Positions 26,470 to 38,876 of a stretch of 64,000 nucleotides of DNA are shown piece by piece. The notes below the pieces were generated by a model. That model was not told the origin of the DNA and ran no database searches. It saw nothing but the letters and a program-made list of their open reading frames with translations. Location of the stretch: assembly GCF_000189635.1 (NCBI RefSeq), contig NW_002476336.1, forward strand, positions 186,001 through 250,000, in the 5' to 3' direction. The DNA is from Tetrahymena thermophila SB210. Taxonomy: Eukaryota; Ciliophora; Oligohymenophorea; Hymenostomatida; Tetrahymenidae. A program made the translations under genes and the position numbers. Every line of letters begins with the position of its first letter. Within the stretch, counting starts at the first letter, position 1.

Positions 26470-27618
26470 TCATATTTTTATCAATGATTCTAACATTTAT
26501 AAGGTTTAAAGCTATTTAATTTATTGAAGTAGCCTTTTTGCGATAGGATTTTATATTCCTTTTTAATTATGCATTTTTATTTTGCTTAATTGAGAAGGAA
26601 TTTACTGAACTAGCTTGAAAAAGATTTTTTATTTAATATTTCCTTATTTTGATTTTATAACCTATCTTTTTCTAATTTTCTTATTCTGTAAAGATTAAGG
26701 CTTTGCTTTTTAATAACTTGACTTTGAAGCTAAATATGCCTTATTTTTGAATAAAAGCGTTTCTTAATTTTACTATTAAGTCTAGATAAATAGATTTTCA
26801 ATATCTATTTAATAGGAAGAACGTGATTGATAAGATTCTTCTAATTAGTAAGACTAATTGAATTCATCTGCAGCTAAATATCCTATTTCAAGAATTTATA
26901 TTTATGAATCTTGACACTAGCTGGTATCAATTTCACTTTAATAAATATTCTCTTTATCAAATTTGTATGAGTAAATTTACTCATTTTGCTCTAAATATTA
27001 GAAGTAGTTTTGATTTTCACTAGTTTCATCTTGTGTCAAGGTTTTTAAATCGCTTTGCATGTTTTATTATTTAAAAAATTTTTCTGAGTCAGAAATAGAT
27101 TTGTTTTCATCTAGTTTTTCAAAAAATACTTATTGTGCAACCATTTTTTATTCAATACTGAGGTGCTTTTAGTTTAAAAGTAGAGAGTTAAGTTGTTATT
27201 CTGAATTTATATCCATAACTGTTTCACCGATTTCATCAAATAATTCTACTCCATATTCTTATCCATAGCAATAGTTAAAATCTTAGTTTATTAAGTCTTC
27301 AAATTATAGGCCGATTTCACAATCTTAATTACCCAAAGTAAAAAGGCAATATTGTGTATTTATGGTTTCCTAATTTTTTTACTTTTTTTTCACATTTTCA
27401 AAATCATCATTAAATGTTAGTTTGCTAAGGTTACTTTGTGTTTCTTAATACTTCCTTTTTGAATTCAAACTTAAAATCTACTATTTCATTCTTCTTTTTA
27501 TTAATTTGATTAGATGTATTTATTCCTTTAATTTTTTTCTTTGATATTTATTAAAAGTAAATTTCCAAATTATATATTTATTTTGATGTTAAAATAGTTT
27601 TAATATGGTCAAAAGCAT
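26470..27618 (-). CDS. Hypothetical protein with basic C-terminus, 382 aa
   Basis: ATG at 27618 and TGA at 26470-26472 give 383 codons with no intron. Three frames are locally open at the 3' end; I chose this one because it continues unbroken through the acidic middle into a clearly biased tail. The N-terminus is basic and helical (KLFQHQNKYIIWKFTF). The middle is acidic (ELFDEIGETVMDINSEQQ; EKLDENKSISDSEKFF). The tail is Lys/Gln-rich (NKKIRKRQVIKSKQGNIKQK), as in nucleic-acid-binding or nuclear proteins. No family was recognised. It lies upstream of, and on the same strand as, another unknown gene. Confidence 0.6.
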
Positions 27619-28024
27619 TCTAATAATTTAATTTTTTTATGTAAAATAAAAAAAAAAAAACTAAATTAGAAACCTAATTAAGATAAATCATATTCTTATT
27701 ATTTTTTTTGTGTTTCATATATTTCAAATTTAAGATAATAGTTTTAAGAAATAAGATATTATTACTTTCAAGAAAAAATATTACTTCATAAATTGTTGAA
27801 TATATTAATTTTAATAGAAATTCTTATAAATAAATATTTTAAAAAATAATTTGTTTATTTTTCTATTATTAAATATAAATTATGGTATTTAATTTTATTT
27901 AATAAGAATAAAGATATGCTGAATATTAGGAATATAAAATATTAATTTAAGATAAATTACTTTTAACTAATTAATTTACATTTATCAAAAATTTAAAAAA
28001 ATATCTTTTTTTATCAAATAAATA
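27619..28024. other. Divergent intergenic region
   Basis: 406 bases between two divergent starts (27618 minus, 28025 plus). AT-rich; presumed promoters; no element recognised. Confidence 0.45.
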
Positions 28025-29755
28025 ATGAATAGGGATCTTTAAAACATATTAAATGATATCTTTTAAAGGATTCATGATAATACAGTTCTCTTGAATTCCA
28101 TTAATTAAGATGTAAAAGTGGTAGCTTAACAAAATCAACAGATTAAAGACAATACCCATTAGCTTACTATTCAAAATAACTAACTTTTAAGTAGCATTAA
28201 ATAAGATAAGAACCAACAATAGGAAGAACTTTCTAGCAATGAATAAATATAGTAAAATTAGCAAATTCAACAATTAAATGAACAAAAGTTTATAAAAGAT
28301 GAAATGGCCTAAAAAATTTAAGAACTTTAAGAAGAATACGAGGCCCAGCAAAGCTATATTTAGCAGATTATTGCAGAAAAGGATGAATTATTAGAAAAAA
28401 TATAAAAAGATGAGGCTGATTTTTAAAAATAGAATGAGTTAATTCAAGTTTTAAGTTAAGAAAATAGAGATATGATATAGAAAATTAAGCAATTAAATGA
28501 TTAGTTTGATTAAGATTAAGCTACCATTTAATAAAACTGCTAACAATTTAAAAATTTAGAGGATTAGATAGAATAAATAAATGCCAAACTGAATGAAAGA
28601 GAATTATAAGAATAACACTTAAAGTAACAATTGATTGAAGCTAATGATGAAAAATAAAAACTTTAATTGATTTTAGATAATCATAGTTCTTAAAATTAAG
28701 ATGTTGAAAACCAATTATAAATTCTAAATGTTAAAAATGAAAAACTAGAGAAAGAATTAAATGAGGCCAAAGAATAAAATAATAAAATATACCAATAGAT
28801 TACTAACTAAGAAGAATAAATAAATAAATTACACAGTTTACTCACAGAAAATGAAAATTCATTAAAGCATAAAAATGAAGAAATAGAAAACCTTATCATA
28901 AATAAAGATAAAATTAATGAAGAACTGAAAATAAAAGAAGAATAATACAATAAAATTGTTTAGGATTTGGAAAATGTAAGCTAAAAGTTAGCTAATGCTG
29001 AATCATCACTAGAAAATTAAAAGAAAAAAAGTGATATGTTAGAAAATTTAGGAAAAAGTTTAGAAGAGACAAATCTTTAAATAAATAAATTGAATTTAGA
29101 GTTAAAACAGCAATAGGAATAGAATGAAGGCTTGAATATTTAGATGAAACAATAAGAAGAAACTAACTTATCTTAGTAAAAAGAGTTATAATCTAAAATA
29201 GAATAAAGTGAGAAATAAATAAATATACTTTAAAAATAACTTGAACAAAACTAATAAGAAGTGTAAAAATAAAAAGATTTATTGTCAGAAAAAGACGGAG
29301 TTATATCATAAAACAGTACCAAGCTAAGCGAAAGCAATTAATAAGTTGAATAGTTACAAAGTGATATTGCTGAGCTTAAAAATTAAGCTGAGTAGTTAAA
29401 CAATTAATTAATTTAAAAAGAAGAAGCTGTCCAGTAAACAGAAAAGTCTATTAAAGAAGCTGAAGAAAAGCAAAATAATTTATAGCAAAAGCTCAATGAA
29501 AAATTGGAAGAACAAGGATAATTTGTTACTGAAATAGAAAAACTTAAGGAAGAAAACTAACAAAACAATTTAAAATTGAAAGAAATATAATAGAATTATG
29601 AAAACCAAATAGAATAATTAAAACTAAAAGATGAGAAAATTATTGAGTTAGAGAAAAAACTACAATGCTAATCAAATGAATAAGGTGAATAGTAAATTAT
29701 TTAAGAAGAAAATTAAAACATTAATTCAGGTGAAAATTAACAAGAAAGCGAATGA
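28025..29755 (+). CDS. Gln/Glu-rich coiled-coil protein, 576 aa
   Basis: ATG 28025 to TGA 29753-29755 in one exon. Almost the whole protein is a continuous heptad-like helix rich in Gln, Glu, Asn, Lys and Leu (for example IEQLKLKDEKIIELEKKLQC near the end), with very few aromatic or Pro residues. Such proteins form long parallel coiled coils. In ciliates many are parts of the cytoskeleton, basal body or membrane tethers. A large share of Gln is written as TAA/TAG. No globular domain, membrane span or signal is visible, so function is unknown. Confidence 0.75.
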
Positions 29756-30553
29756 TGATAGACAAAACCTAAATTTATAATAATCATTTAAATTATACTC
29801 AAAAAATAATTATTTTCAAAACAAACAATGTTTAATTATGATTTTTATTGAACTTATTACAATTATTAAAACTTTTATTATTTTTTTTATATTTTGCAAT
29901 CTATATCTCTTACCTGTTTTGTGCAATTCTCATATTTAAATTATTTAACTACTGCATTTATTTTAATTAGACTCTTATTTAGCGAGAATTTTTTGAAAAG
30001 ATAGTTTGTCCACTTAAAATATGAAAAAATAAAAATAAATAAACTTTTTAAATTCATTTTTCTTTCTAATGATTTACAGTTTGTATTTTTAAAGTGTTGA
30101 TTTTTGTTAGAGTTGAAAAAATAAATAATCTGCTACAGTTTAATTTGGATTCAAAATGAAACTATCACTCAATGACTCATTAACTTACTATTAAACGTAC
30201 ATTAAGTTAGATCTAGTGAGTGATTTAATAATTTTTAAAAATTTTTACACTAAAATATACATGATATTTATAATTGATCAGCAACAGAGGTATGTATATG
30301 TTGCAATGTTAATTTGAGGAAACAAGGATTTTACTATAAAAGTAATTGAAACATTTATTATATGAATTTGGATGCAGCAAATATAATTTTAAGATCATTC
30401 AATTTATACAATTTATAATTATTAATTAATTTCAATACAATATAAAATAAAAATTTCAGCATAAACAATTTTCAACTCATTAACACCATATAAATTTATA
30501 AGAATAGCAAGTAAACAAAGTATAATTCTAAATTTAGTCAATCTTAAATTAAA
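29756..30553. other. Intergenic, 0.8 kb
   Basis: AT-rich spacer between two plus-strand genes. No coding signal, repeat or RNA gene recognised. Confidence 0.45.
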
Positions 30554-31617
30554 ATGGGAGGCGCCTGTACTAAAAGTAATGACTAACAAGTTGGAAATCC
30601 TGTAAGTCAGTAAGATTAGTTAGTAAACCATGAATTTGCTCCAATTTTAAATGTAAATCACCCGTTTAATGTGAATAAAAAATATGAGTCCGTCTCTGAA
30701 ATAATTAGAGACTAATATACAGGTACTGGCATTAAAAAAACTCATGCATATAGAACAACTCTTACAAAATAAGAGCTTGAGAAAAAAAGATAGGAATTCT
30801 GGGGTACTTTATACTTACTTTTTAAACAAGCAGATACTTAAAATGTTTTTATTCATACATTAGATACTAGAACTGAAGGACATCTAGAAAGTTGGTTGGC
30901 ATTAAAGTAAGCATGCACTGTTGAAGAATGTAATCTAATTATTAAAATATTTCTTAAAAGCATTAAAATTCATTAAAATTATAGAAAAATTCTTGTTTAT
31001 ATTTTTAAAGCATAATTATCTTAAGCAATTTGTATAAAATCTGATGTATTTAGTTCAAATTCATCAAATATTATTTATAAAATAGCTGAAGCGTTAGCAA
31101 TTGTAGCAGCAGCAGGTTTGAAATTAGTTAACAGGTCATTATAAATTACATATGACACAGATGGTAATTTTTTGAATATTGACTTAATATTTTTTAATTT
31201 TAACACTAAAATTAGGCCATAAGTATGATGTACCAATATTTTGCATAAGCGAACCGATTGCTTATGCAGCTGTTTCCAAATATGAAAAATTTTTAATTTA
31301 AGACTTTGAAAATAAAACTATTGAGGTAAAAATTAAATGAAATTATTTTAATGTTTCAATATGTATAACATTTTTTTTTATGTGTTTTAAAGTATAAGCT
31401 TAGAGTAGTAGGTATTGAATAAAATATAAACATGAGTTCAGACAATAATACAAAGATAGAAGATCTGAAGGAATAAATGTAGGCATAGATTTAAAAAAAA
31501 TGGAAAAAATTTAGATTATTTTTAGCAGGAAGAGAAATGCTTAACCATCATAAATTAGGAAACTATAAGTTAGACAAAGAGACAATTATTCAGGCATTTG
31601 TATCAGATGTTGAATGA
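30554..31617 (+). CDS. UBTD-type ubiquitin-like domain protein
   Basis: Exons 30554-31163, 31216-31325 and 31393-31617 give 314 aa. The N-terminus MGGACTKS fits N-myristoylation plus palmitoylation, as in animal UBTD proteins (MGxC-like). The DC-UbP/UBTD N-terminal domain is recognisable from KKRQEFWGT, ESWLALKQA and, after intron 1, YDTDGHKYDVPIFCISEP (family pattern YDxxGxxYxxPxxCxxxPxN). The last 75 residues (YKLRVVGIEQNINM...FRLFLAGREML) are a diverged ubiquitin-like fold without a C-terminal Gly-Gly. The family is thought to bind E2/E3 ubiquitin enzymes at membranes. An extra Asn/Thr-containing insert separates EFW from ESWLAL, longer than in animals. Confidence 0.82.
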
Positions 31618-32536
31618 TTAAGCATAAGTTTATTAAATTTATATGGAAAATCTCTACATAAAAAAATAATGATAATAAAGAATAAACACAATCAATCTCA
31701 TAATTTTAAAGAAAGGAATCATAATCTTAATATTTAAAAAATAATATAAATTAAAAATATATTATAGACAACATTACTAATTTATTTGGATTAATTGCAA
31801 GAAAAAACTTTAGAAAATTTTATAATAGTTTAAAGCATAATATAATCCCTAGAAGCTTAGAACTAAATTTATCATAATCAGTCAGTTAATCATATAAATA
31901 AATACTTGCATATTATATCTATTTTTTCAAGTGTTTTGCTTCATAATTTATAGATTTCATCAAATTACAATTATTGGAGAAGTTTTATTAAGTTGTTATA
32001 AAATAACTTATTCTTAAATATAAATAAAGAATTATTGTTTATCTAAAATATCTTTCTAAAAAGAATATTTTAAGCTTAATTTATAATTTTTTTAAAATTA
32101 TTTTAATAGTTGATAATACTTAATTGATAATTAAATTTAGATTTGTTTGGAATTTTGAAAGGAGTTTTATATTCATATTGGTGATTATGTTAGATTGATG
32201 ATTTCTTAAATAAATACAATTTTTAATTTTCATACTCATATTTTTATCAGTTAATAAAATTTAATTAAAGTAAAAAGTGCTTATGAAAGAAAGTATTACT
32301 GATTTTTAAAAAGAATTAATTAAATCACTCCATTGATAGTATATTGCTGCAAGGAAATAATAAATAAATCTAAATGATTCTAGCGAATATATAAATTAAT
32401 GATTATTATTTGAAGTAAATTTGGATAAGTAGATATTATTTTTAATAAAAAAAAAGAAATAAAATTTATTGATTAAAGGTATTTTCCAAATCTATTAAAT
32501 TTTTTTTTATATTAGCTTAGCTCTTCAGTAAAATTA
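31618..32536. other. Intergenic, 0.9 kb
   Basis: AT-rich spacer between plus-strand genes. Nothing recognised. Confidence 0.45.
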
Positions 32537-34638
32537 ATGTCTTATTATTCGCCATCTAAGTAGTAGTTTAATTAACCACTCGTTAGTGATTATGAGGTAA
32601 TTTTTATTCAAAAATTCAATCAATTTAACTATATGTGCTATTCCTTTCAATCAATATAATTTAAGCAAATAATTCTTTTTTATTCTAATATTTATTTCAT
32701 TTTAGGGATAAATGACAACAAAAATAGGAATTTTAAGGAAGGAATTTTCGGAATTGGATATTAGCCATGAAGAATATTTAACTAAAATTGAACTATTTAA
32801 TATTTTAGATACTAAAGTAAAACTTAAATTTTTTTAAGAACATTTTGTCTAGAGTATTTTTTAACTAAAACAAACAAGATTGGTAAAGCCTTCGATAGAG
32901 ATTTAGGTGAATAGCTTTATCAAGAAGTAAAAAAAGATTAAGAAGGCAAAGTCTTAGTTGATGATTTCATAAAAGTAGTTTTATAAGCTGAAAAAATTTT
33001 GTATTCTAAAATACACAACACAAAGAAGGCTTTAGATGATATTTACATTGAAAGAAAAAATTATATTACTAAGCTTGAAGAAGTAAGCAAAACGGAAGTA
33101 TTAAATAATTATGGTGTTATGCAGGGTGCTTATCTAGAAGTTACAGTTATTTCAGGTAGAAACTTGAGTTATAATGGATCTCAAACAGACCCTTTTATAA
33201 CTATGATACTAAGTGGTTAGAAATTTGAAACAGGAGCTAGTAGTTATAATCCAAACTAAACCTATACTTGGTAGAATGCATCTCATAAATTGTAAAGCAA
33301 TAAATAATAAATAAATATATGAGCAAATAAACAAATTTCATTTTTATAATAAGCTAAGTTTTTACAGGTTAGGAAAGACTCTAAGTTTTCATTACAGATT
33401 TTGATTAGTATACAAAAGAAAATTTTATTGGATAGATTGACATTCCCTTAAAAGATTTAGATGATCAATATTTAAGAACAAAAGAATATTAAATCTATAA
33501 CTAAAATGGAGCTATTTTGAGAGATAGCTTTTTAGTATTGTAGCTTTAGTATGTTCATTCAAATGTAAATAAACTATTCTCAAAATGCTAAATCTAAACT
33601 TTTTTTTGAACAGATTAAATTTCTAGAAACTATATTAGCTTAAAAAAATTAAGAAATTTAAAATATTGCAGATGATTTAATATAATACGAAAGAGATATT
33701 GAAATTTTATACTAGCCTTTTAAAACTTTGTAAAGATTCCAAAGAGATCCTTTACCAATGATGAGAGATACAAATAGTGGATACCTTATGAACAATAACT
33801 TAGCATAAACAGGTGGCATAAAAAACCTTAGAGTACAAAGAGAAAACGAACAAATAAAATCAGTTCCTCTAGATGTCTCAAAGTTTTCAAACGTAGAATT
33901 GTATACTCGTATATTAACAATAAGTTTATTAGTCATATTGCTAATTGAATTTTTCGAAAAGAGTCCATATTATGATGTAAATAGTTTTATTAAAAGAATT
34001 CTTTATAAATTTTTTTTTTCATCCAATAAATATAGCTTCTGATCATATTCTATTATGTAGGTAAGTATGAGTTGAACGAACTTAATGAAGATTCCTGCAT
34101 AAAAATCATAACTGCCTATATATTCTCAATACTTTTTGAAATATTTTGGTTAATTTTCTTTGCTGAGGTAATCTATTTTTCTGATAAATATTTAATTTTG
34201 ACATAAAAATAAAATATCAGCACTGGTGGAACCCTCAAGAGAAGCAGATGTATGATTCAATGCTAGACTCTGGATTTAGAAAAGCTAACGTTGTCATTTG
34301 TTTTATTACTGTTATTAATAAGGTATGTTTAATTTAACTACAAAGAAATACATTTAAATTTATTAAAATAGATATTCTTAGTTGCTTGTTTTTGGGGATT
34401 AGTGTAATATTTCAAGAATAATCCTATGGAGGAATAGCTTTAATTGATTAAAAGTAAAAATTAAATCAGTCCTCGTAGATAATTTTTACAAGAATAAAGA
34501 CCTTACTTAGAAAACTAGGATTTTAAAGTTGACAAGATTTTTATTACTCCTGAAAAAATAAATACAAACAAAAGTTATATTACTTACCAAGATTAAAGTG
34601 CTAATTAATACAATTAATATTATCAGCCCAAATATTGA
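32537..34638 (+). CDS. C2-domain protein with C-terminal membrane spans, 550 aa
   Basis: Eight exons: 32537-32596, 32706-32816, 32855-33291, 33354-33564, 33614-33976, 34066-34167, 34221-34322 and 34372-34638. They sum to 551 codons. Residues about 25-125 are helical, with EF-hand-like spacing (FSELDISHEEYLTKIELFNI) but incomplete calcium loops. A C2 domain follows: AYLEVTVISGRNL, DPFITMI, QTYTWQN, LQVFITDFDQYTKENFIG and IPLKDL. The DFD and earlier Asp residues could bind calcium. Three hydrophobic segments follow (near RILTISLLVILLIEFF, ITAYIFSILFEIFWLIFFAE and VVICFITVINKIFLVACF), with a basic tail. It is probably a calcium/lipid-responsive membrane protein. Two acceptor sites were chosen on frame alone. 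Confidence 0.78.
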
Positions 34639-35152
34639 TAAAATAAAATATTGAAACAGTTATTCAATTTACTAATAGTTGAAGAACATATAATATTATT
34701 ATTTATTCTAATACAATTTTGATTTATCTTATTATATTTTATATTTTAAAATTTTTTGAATAAGTTTGTGTGTTTTTGATTTATCACTTATATTTTAAAA
34801 AATAATTTGTATTTTAATATTAATATATCATTCATCTATGACCATAGATAGAAAATACCTTATCTTTATTCATAATAAAATCTTTTTTTACTTATTTAAA
34901 AGATAATTAAAAATTTTTAATGTGTGTTTTCATTTATTATTTCTTTTCTGTAATTTCAGGCTGTTGCAATATTTTTTCATATTATATATCTTGCTTCTTT
35001 TCGCTGGAATTGTAAATTATGTATTTTAACAACTCTTAATTTTGAAAAATATATTTTAATTTTATAGAAATTAAAACAAATTGAAATTAATAGATTTTAA
35101 AGATTAAAATTTAATTAAAATTGTAATTAGAAATAAAAAATTAAAGTAAAGA
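34639..35152. other. Intergenic, 0.5 kb
   Basis: AT-rich spacer between plus-strand genes; nothing recognised. Confidence 0.45.
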
Positions 35153-36631
35153 ATGCTTTTTTACGACATCAACAACAACAATAATAACTTTAGATTTGAA
35201 GTAATTGAGAAATCTAAATGGCTTCTTATCTACATTAACATCTGCTAGCTGGCTATACTTTTTTCACTTTACATTCTTTTATTAGATGAATAGAGCTTAA
35301 TTTACACTAAGATTTTCTTTTTTTTTATATACATTACTCATAGATTACGAATCTTTTTGCTTTATCAAAAGAATGGTATCATAGAATTTTTAGAATTACT
35401 TTTTTTGATAGAAATCAAACCATTTAAGAAAAATACAGATAAAAATATAAATTACAAAGAATTTGATAAAATATCTACCATAATACCTTGTATAGTTTAA
35501 TTTATCATAGAATTCTGCTTTAGAAATAACTCAAAACCCTAATATTTTCTTTCCATGACCCTATCGATTATTCTTTTATCATATCTAGCTCATTAAAACT
35601 GGCTAATGTCTTTATAATTTTCTCTAATGATTGTTATTACCTTAAAATTATAGAGCTTGTTATATTTATAAATTGGGTTTTTATTTCTTGTAGCTTTCTA
35701 TTTTTTTGAATTGATTATGATATTGTTCTTCTATGAATTTGTTTTTAAACTAGTAAGGTCCAAAGATATAGACGGTATATTAATTGGATATTTGATTTCT
35801 AATTTATTGGGAGTTTGCTTAGTAACTTAAAAACTAAACAAGCAAGGTATAATAAATTTTCAAATGTAAAAGATGTTAGTTGAAGTCTAAGGCTTTGTCA
35901 GTGTAAATAATCTAATATTCAGTTTTCTTTTTTATAAAGAGATTTCATTATTAATATAAATTTTAATAGTAGCTATGTTACCTATAATGATATACTAAGT
36001 TTACTTTTTGATAAATTTTATAGTTTAAGGTCCATTCTTTGTTTATTACGAAATTGATCTGCTAAATTATGAGGATACACTATAAAGTCTTAAATCTTTA
36101 TAATACTTTGCAGAGATACATTTCAAAAATTTTACTGAAATAAGAGCTTTAAAGTTCATGAAATAGTTTTTATTTTTAAACCCAGAATGCTTTTATACTA
36201 TTAAAATACTAAACAACAACACAGATGAATTGTAATTAAACTAGATGATTTAACCCATTTGCTAATAATATTTTAATATAAATGCTAATTCTTCCTAAAC
36301 TTTAAATTTTTTTTTAGAAGCATTTTACATGTCAGATATAATGTCTAATAACTTTACACTTATTATTTTTTATTAAAAGTACTATAGGTAATTTCCATAG
36401 GAAGTTATAGATAGAATTATTTTAAATTATGATAAATTTTAAATTTAAAATTAACTAAATAATTATTTTTTCAATAAGCCTAGTGATTTTTTAACCCAAT
36501 ACACTTAGTTTTAAAATTAGGTTTGCCTGAATATTTTAGTATTTGAAAAAAACTTGATAGAGATATTTAACATAAATCCAAAAATTGTTTATTATGATTT
36601 ATATTCAGATTTATTAGATTAAATGAGGTGA
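35153..36631 (+). CDS. Multi-spanning transmembrane protein, 492 aa
   Basis: ATG 35153 to TGA 36629-36631, one exon. The first two thirds hold about seven or eight hydrophobic helices (for example WLLIYINICQLAILFSLYIL, VAFYFFELIMILFFYEFV and ILIVAMLPIMIYQVYFL). The remaining 200 residues are soluble, Asn/Gln/Phe-rich and presumably cytosolic. No signature of a known transporter, channel or receptor class was recognised. The codon usage and Gln coding match its neighbours. It follows the C2 membrane protein on the same strand. Single-exon polytopic proteins of unknown function are common in ciliate genomes. Confidence 0.72.
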
Positions 36632-37337
36632 TTTATTTATTAGAAAGAAATTCTTGCTAAGAAAAATAATTAATAATGAAATTATTTTACAAAATAAAAA
36701 ATTGATTTAATCAGCATCCATGCTTTCTAGAGGATTTTAAACTATCTAAAAAAATAAAGTTTGTTTTAATATTAATTCATTAGTACACTATTTCATATGA
36801 AATTTGATATGTATGAATAATATATTACAATTTTTAAATGATTTAAAAGATTTTAATATTTGCTTAATACAATTTTATTTATTTATTCAGTAACTTTTTC
36901 CAATAATTTCACTACAATTGAACAAAGTGCATAAGTTTATTAACTAGTTTTAGCCATAAATCCTTTTCTGATGAAACTCATAAAATATCTGATATCTTTC
37001 AATACATTAATATAATAAATAAGCTATTCTTTTGGAGAATTTATGAGCTTCTAATTTTGTAGAGTAAAAAATATTTGTTTTCTGTTTTGAAAAAATTAGT
37101 TTCCCTTTCTGAAAGTTGATAAGCTTAGGTGATAAATAAATGAATAATATTAAGCTTAGTTTAATATTTTTAAACGATCTTGTTTGTATATAGTTAATGT
37201 TTATTTATTTACTTGGTTAAAACTGTTTTATATTAAACTTTAAGGAATTTATTGATAACTTTAGTGATATTTTTAAATGATATATTTGTTTATTATAAAA
37301 TTTATTATCAATTTTAAATATAATTATTTATTAATAT
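36632..37337. other. Convergent intergenic region, 0.7 kb
   Basis: Lies between the 3' ends of convergent genes. A short AG-bounded open segment at 36711-36745 could in theory be a distal exon of the minus-strand gene, but the simple reading of that gene ends at 37338. Confidence 0.45.
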
Positions 37338-38629
37338 TCATTCAAGCTTTTCATTCATCAACTAAATGCATAACGTGTCTTGCCACTACATTTTTAAAAA
37401 TTAATGATTTAAAATTTTTTTATTTCTAATCTATAATATTTATTTACTTTCGTCTTCATCTCTTCTAGTTATACTATCATGAGATTATTCATAGCTTTAC
37501 TTTTGATTTGGAGGACAGTCAATTGCTAAATCTTTAAACATTTATTCTGTTTACAAATGCTAAGATAGAGCTAAATCATTGTTATCATTTATAAATGAAG
37601 CTGTTGCCTTATTATTGTCTTTGTTATATGAATTAAATTCTGTTAAAGCAGAATTTTTATCGTTACTGTATTTTTAGTAATCGCCTTTGTTTAAAAAATT
37701 GTTTTATTCAATATAAATTTTGAAAAATAATTGGATTACCTTTATTAGATTAACTTATATAAGGTGATCTGCCCGTATTGTTTGTACTAAATTTATCTTA
37801 AAGGAAATTTTAACTTCCAGAAAGTTCATTCTCCTCTTTGTGAGTAACCTAAGAAGCAAATTTATCATTTTTAATACTATTTTAAGGTTCAATTTCAAAT
37901 GAATCATCCATTGGTCTGCTTCCTCCTCTTCCAAGCCATACTTCATTATCGAAAGTATCTTTAGCCATCATTTTACCACTATTACTTCCATTATTAAGTG
38001 CATTATTTGTGCCATTTTAATTTTCTTTCTTTTTCTTACTTAATTTGAGGCGACCTAATTATTTGAAAATTTGCTTATTAAATAAATAATAAAGTTAAAT
38101 TATTACTATCTGCAATAGGAGGTGTATCTAAAAGCTATTGAGAACCAAAATTTTATTATGGAGTTGACATGTAGTAGCCGTTTCCATTTTATTTTATAGG
38201 TTAAATATTTGTTTAGTAAAAGACATTTAATCCAATTTATTGAGAGCTGTGAGGGTTCCAACTTTACTAATTTTAAACTTATTAGCTAGAAGGTAAATTA
38301 AACATAGAAGTTGTTCCTTTCAAAAAGAAATTTTATTATTGTTATTACTACTATTGCTATTGTTGAACATATTCATTCTATTATTACTATTATTGAGACA
38401 TATATTGTAACTAACTTTATTGTAAGAGTTGAGGATTAAATTGAGAATTATTCAGACCTGGTATTGCGTTTATAGAATCACTATTTCTTACCTTGAAAGT
38501 ATTTGTAATAATTCTGTTTTTTGGAACGAATCTGAATATTTTATTCTGTATATTAGCATTTATTGTTCTATTAATTAAAAAAAGTTATTAAAATTAAAAT
38601 TTAATCGAATCTATTGTTTTATTTGTCAT
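37338..38629 (-). CDS. Poly-Gln/Asn-rich hypothetical protein, 394 aa
   Basis: Exons 38107-38629, 37740-38054 and 37338-37684 (introns of 52 and 55 bases) sum to 395 codons. After an N-terminal basic segment (IFRFVPKNRIITNTFKVRN), residues 70-110 are almost pure Gln, encoded mainly by TAA/TAG mixed with CAA. A Ser/Asn/Pro-rich region with LPSS and STPQQ follows, then a basic patch (RLKLSKKKKENQ), a Gly/Asn tract and an acidic C-terminal part with DCPPNQKQ and RRDEDES. No folded domain is evident. Such composition is typical of RNA-granule or transcription-related proteins, but this is inference. A donor-like GTAAATAAAT near 37450 leaves the very 3' end uncertain. Confidence 0.62.
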
Positions 38630-38876
38630 TTTAAAAATAATTTAAAGACTCATTAGCGCAAATTAAAATTTTCCTAATTTTAAATAAATCTAAAAAGATT
38701 AAAACAAAAACGATTCTGATTGACTTTCTGTGCTTGTTTGATATTTTTTTATTTTTTCTGAAAAGGTAGTATCAATAGAAAGAAAAAAATCTTTTATAAT
38801 TAATTAATGTTAGGTAGAAATAGAAGAATTACAATTTAGAGACAACTTTTTTATATCTTATTTAAAATTTGTCCAG

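Noticed and set aside
33712..33936. Minus-strand ORF opposite the C2 gene
   Set aside because: Antisense of an exon whose plus-strand reading continues the C2 membrane protein with consistent splice phases.
36711..36745. Possible distal exon of the poly-Gln gene, bounded by TTTTTTAG and ending in TGA
   Set aside because: It would need an intron of about 700 bases. The gene closes without it at 37338 with all phases consistent.
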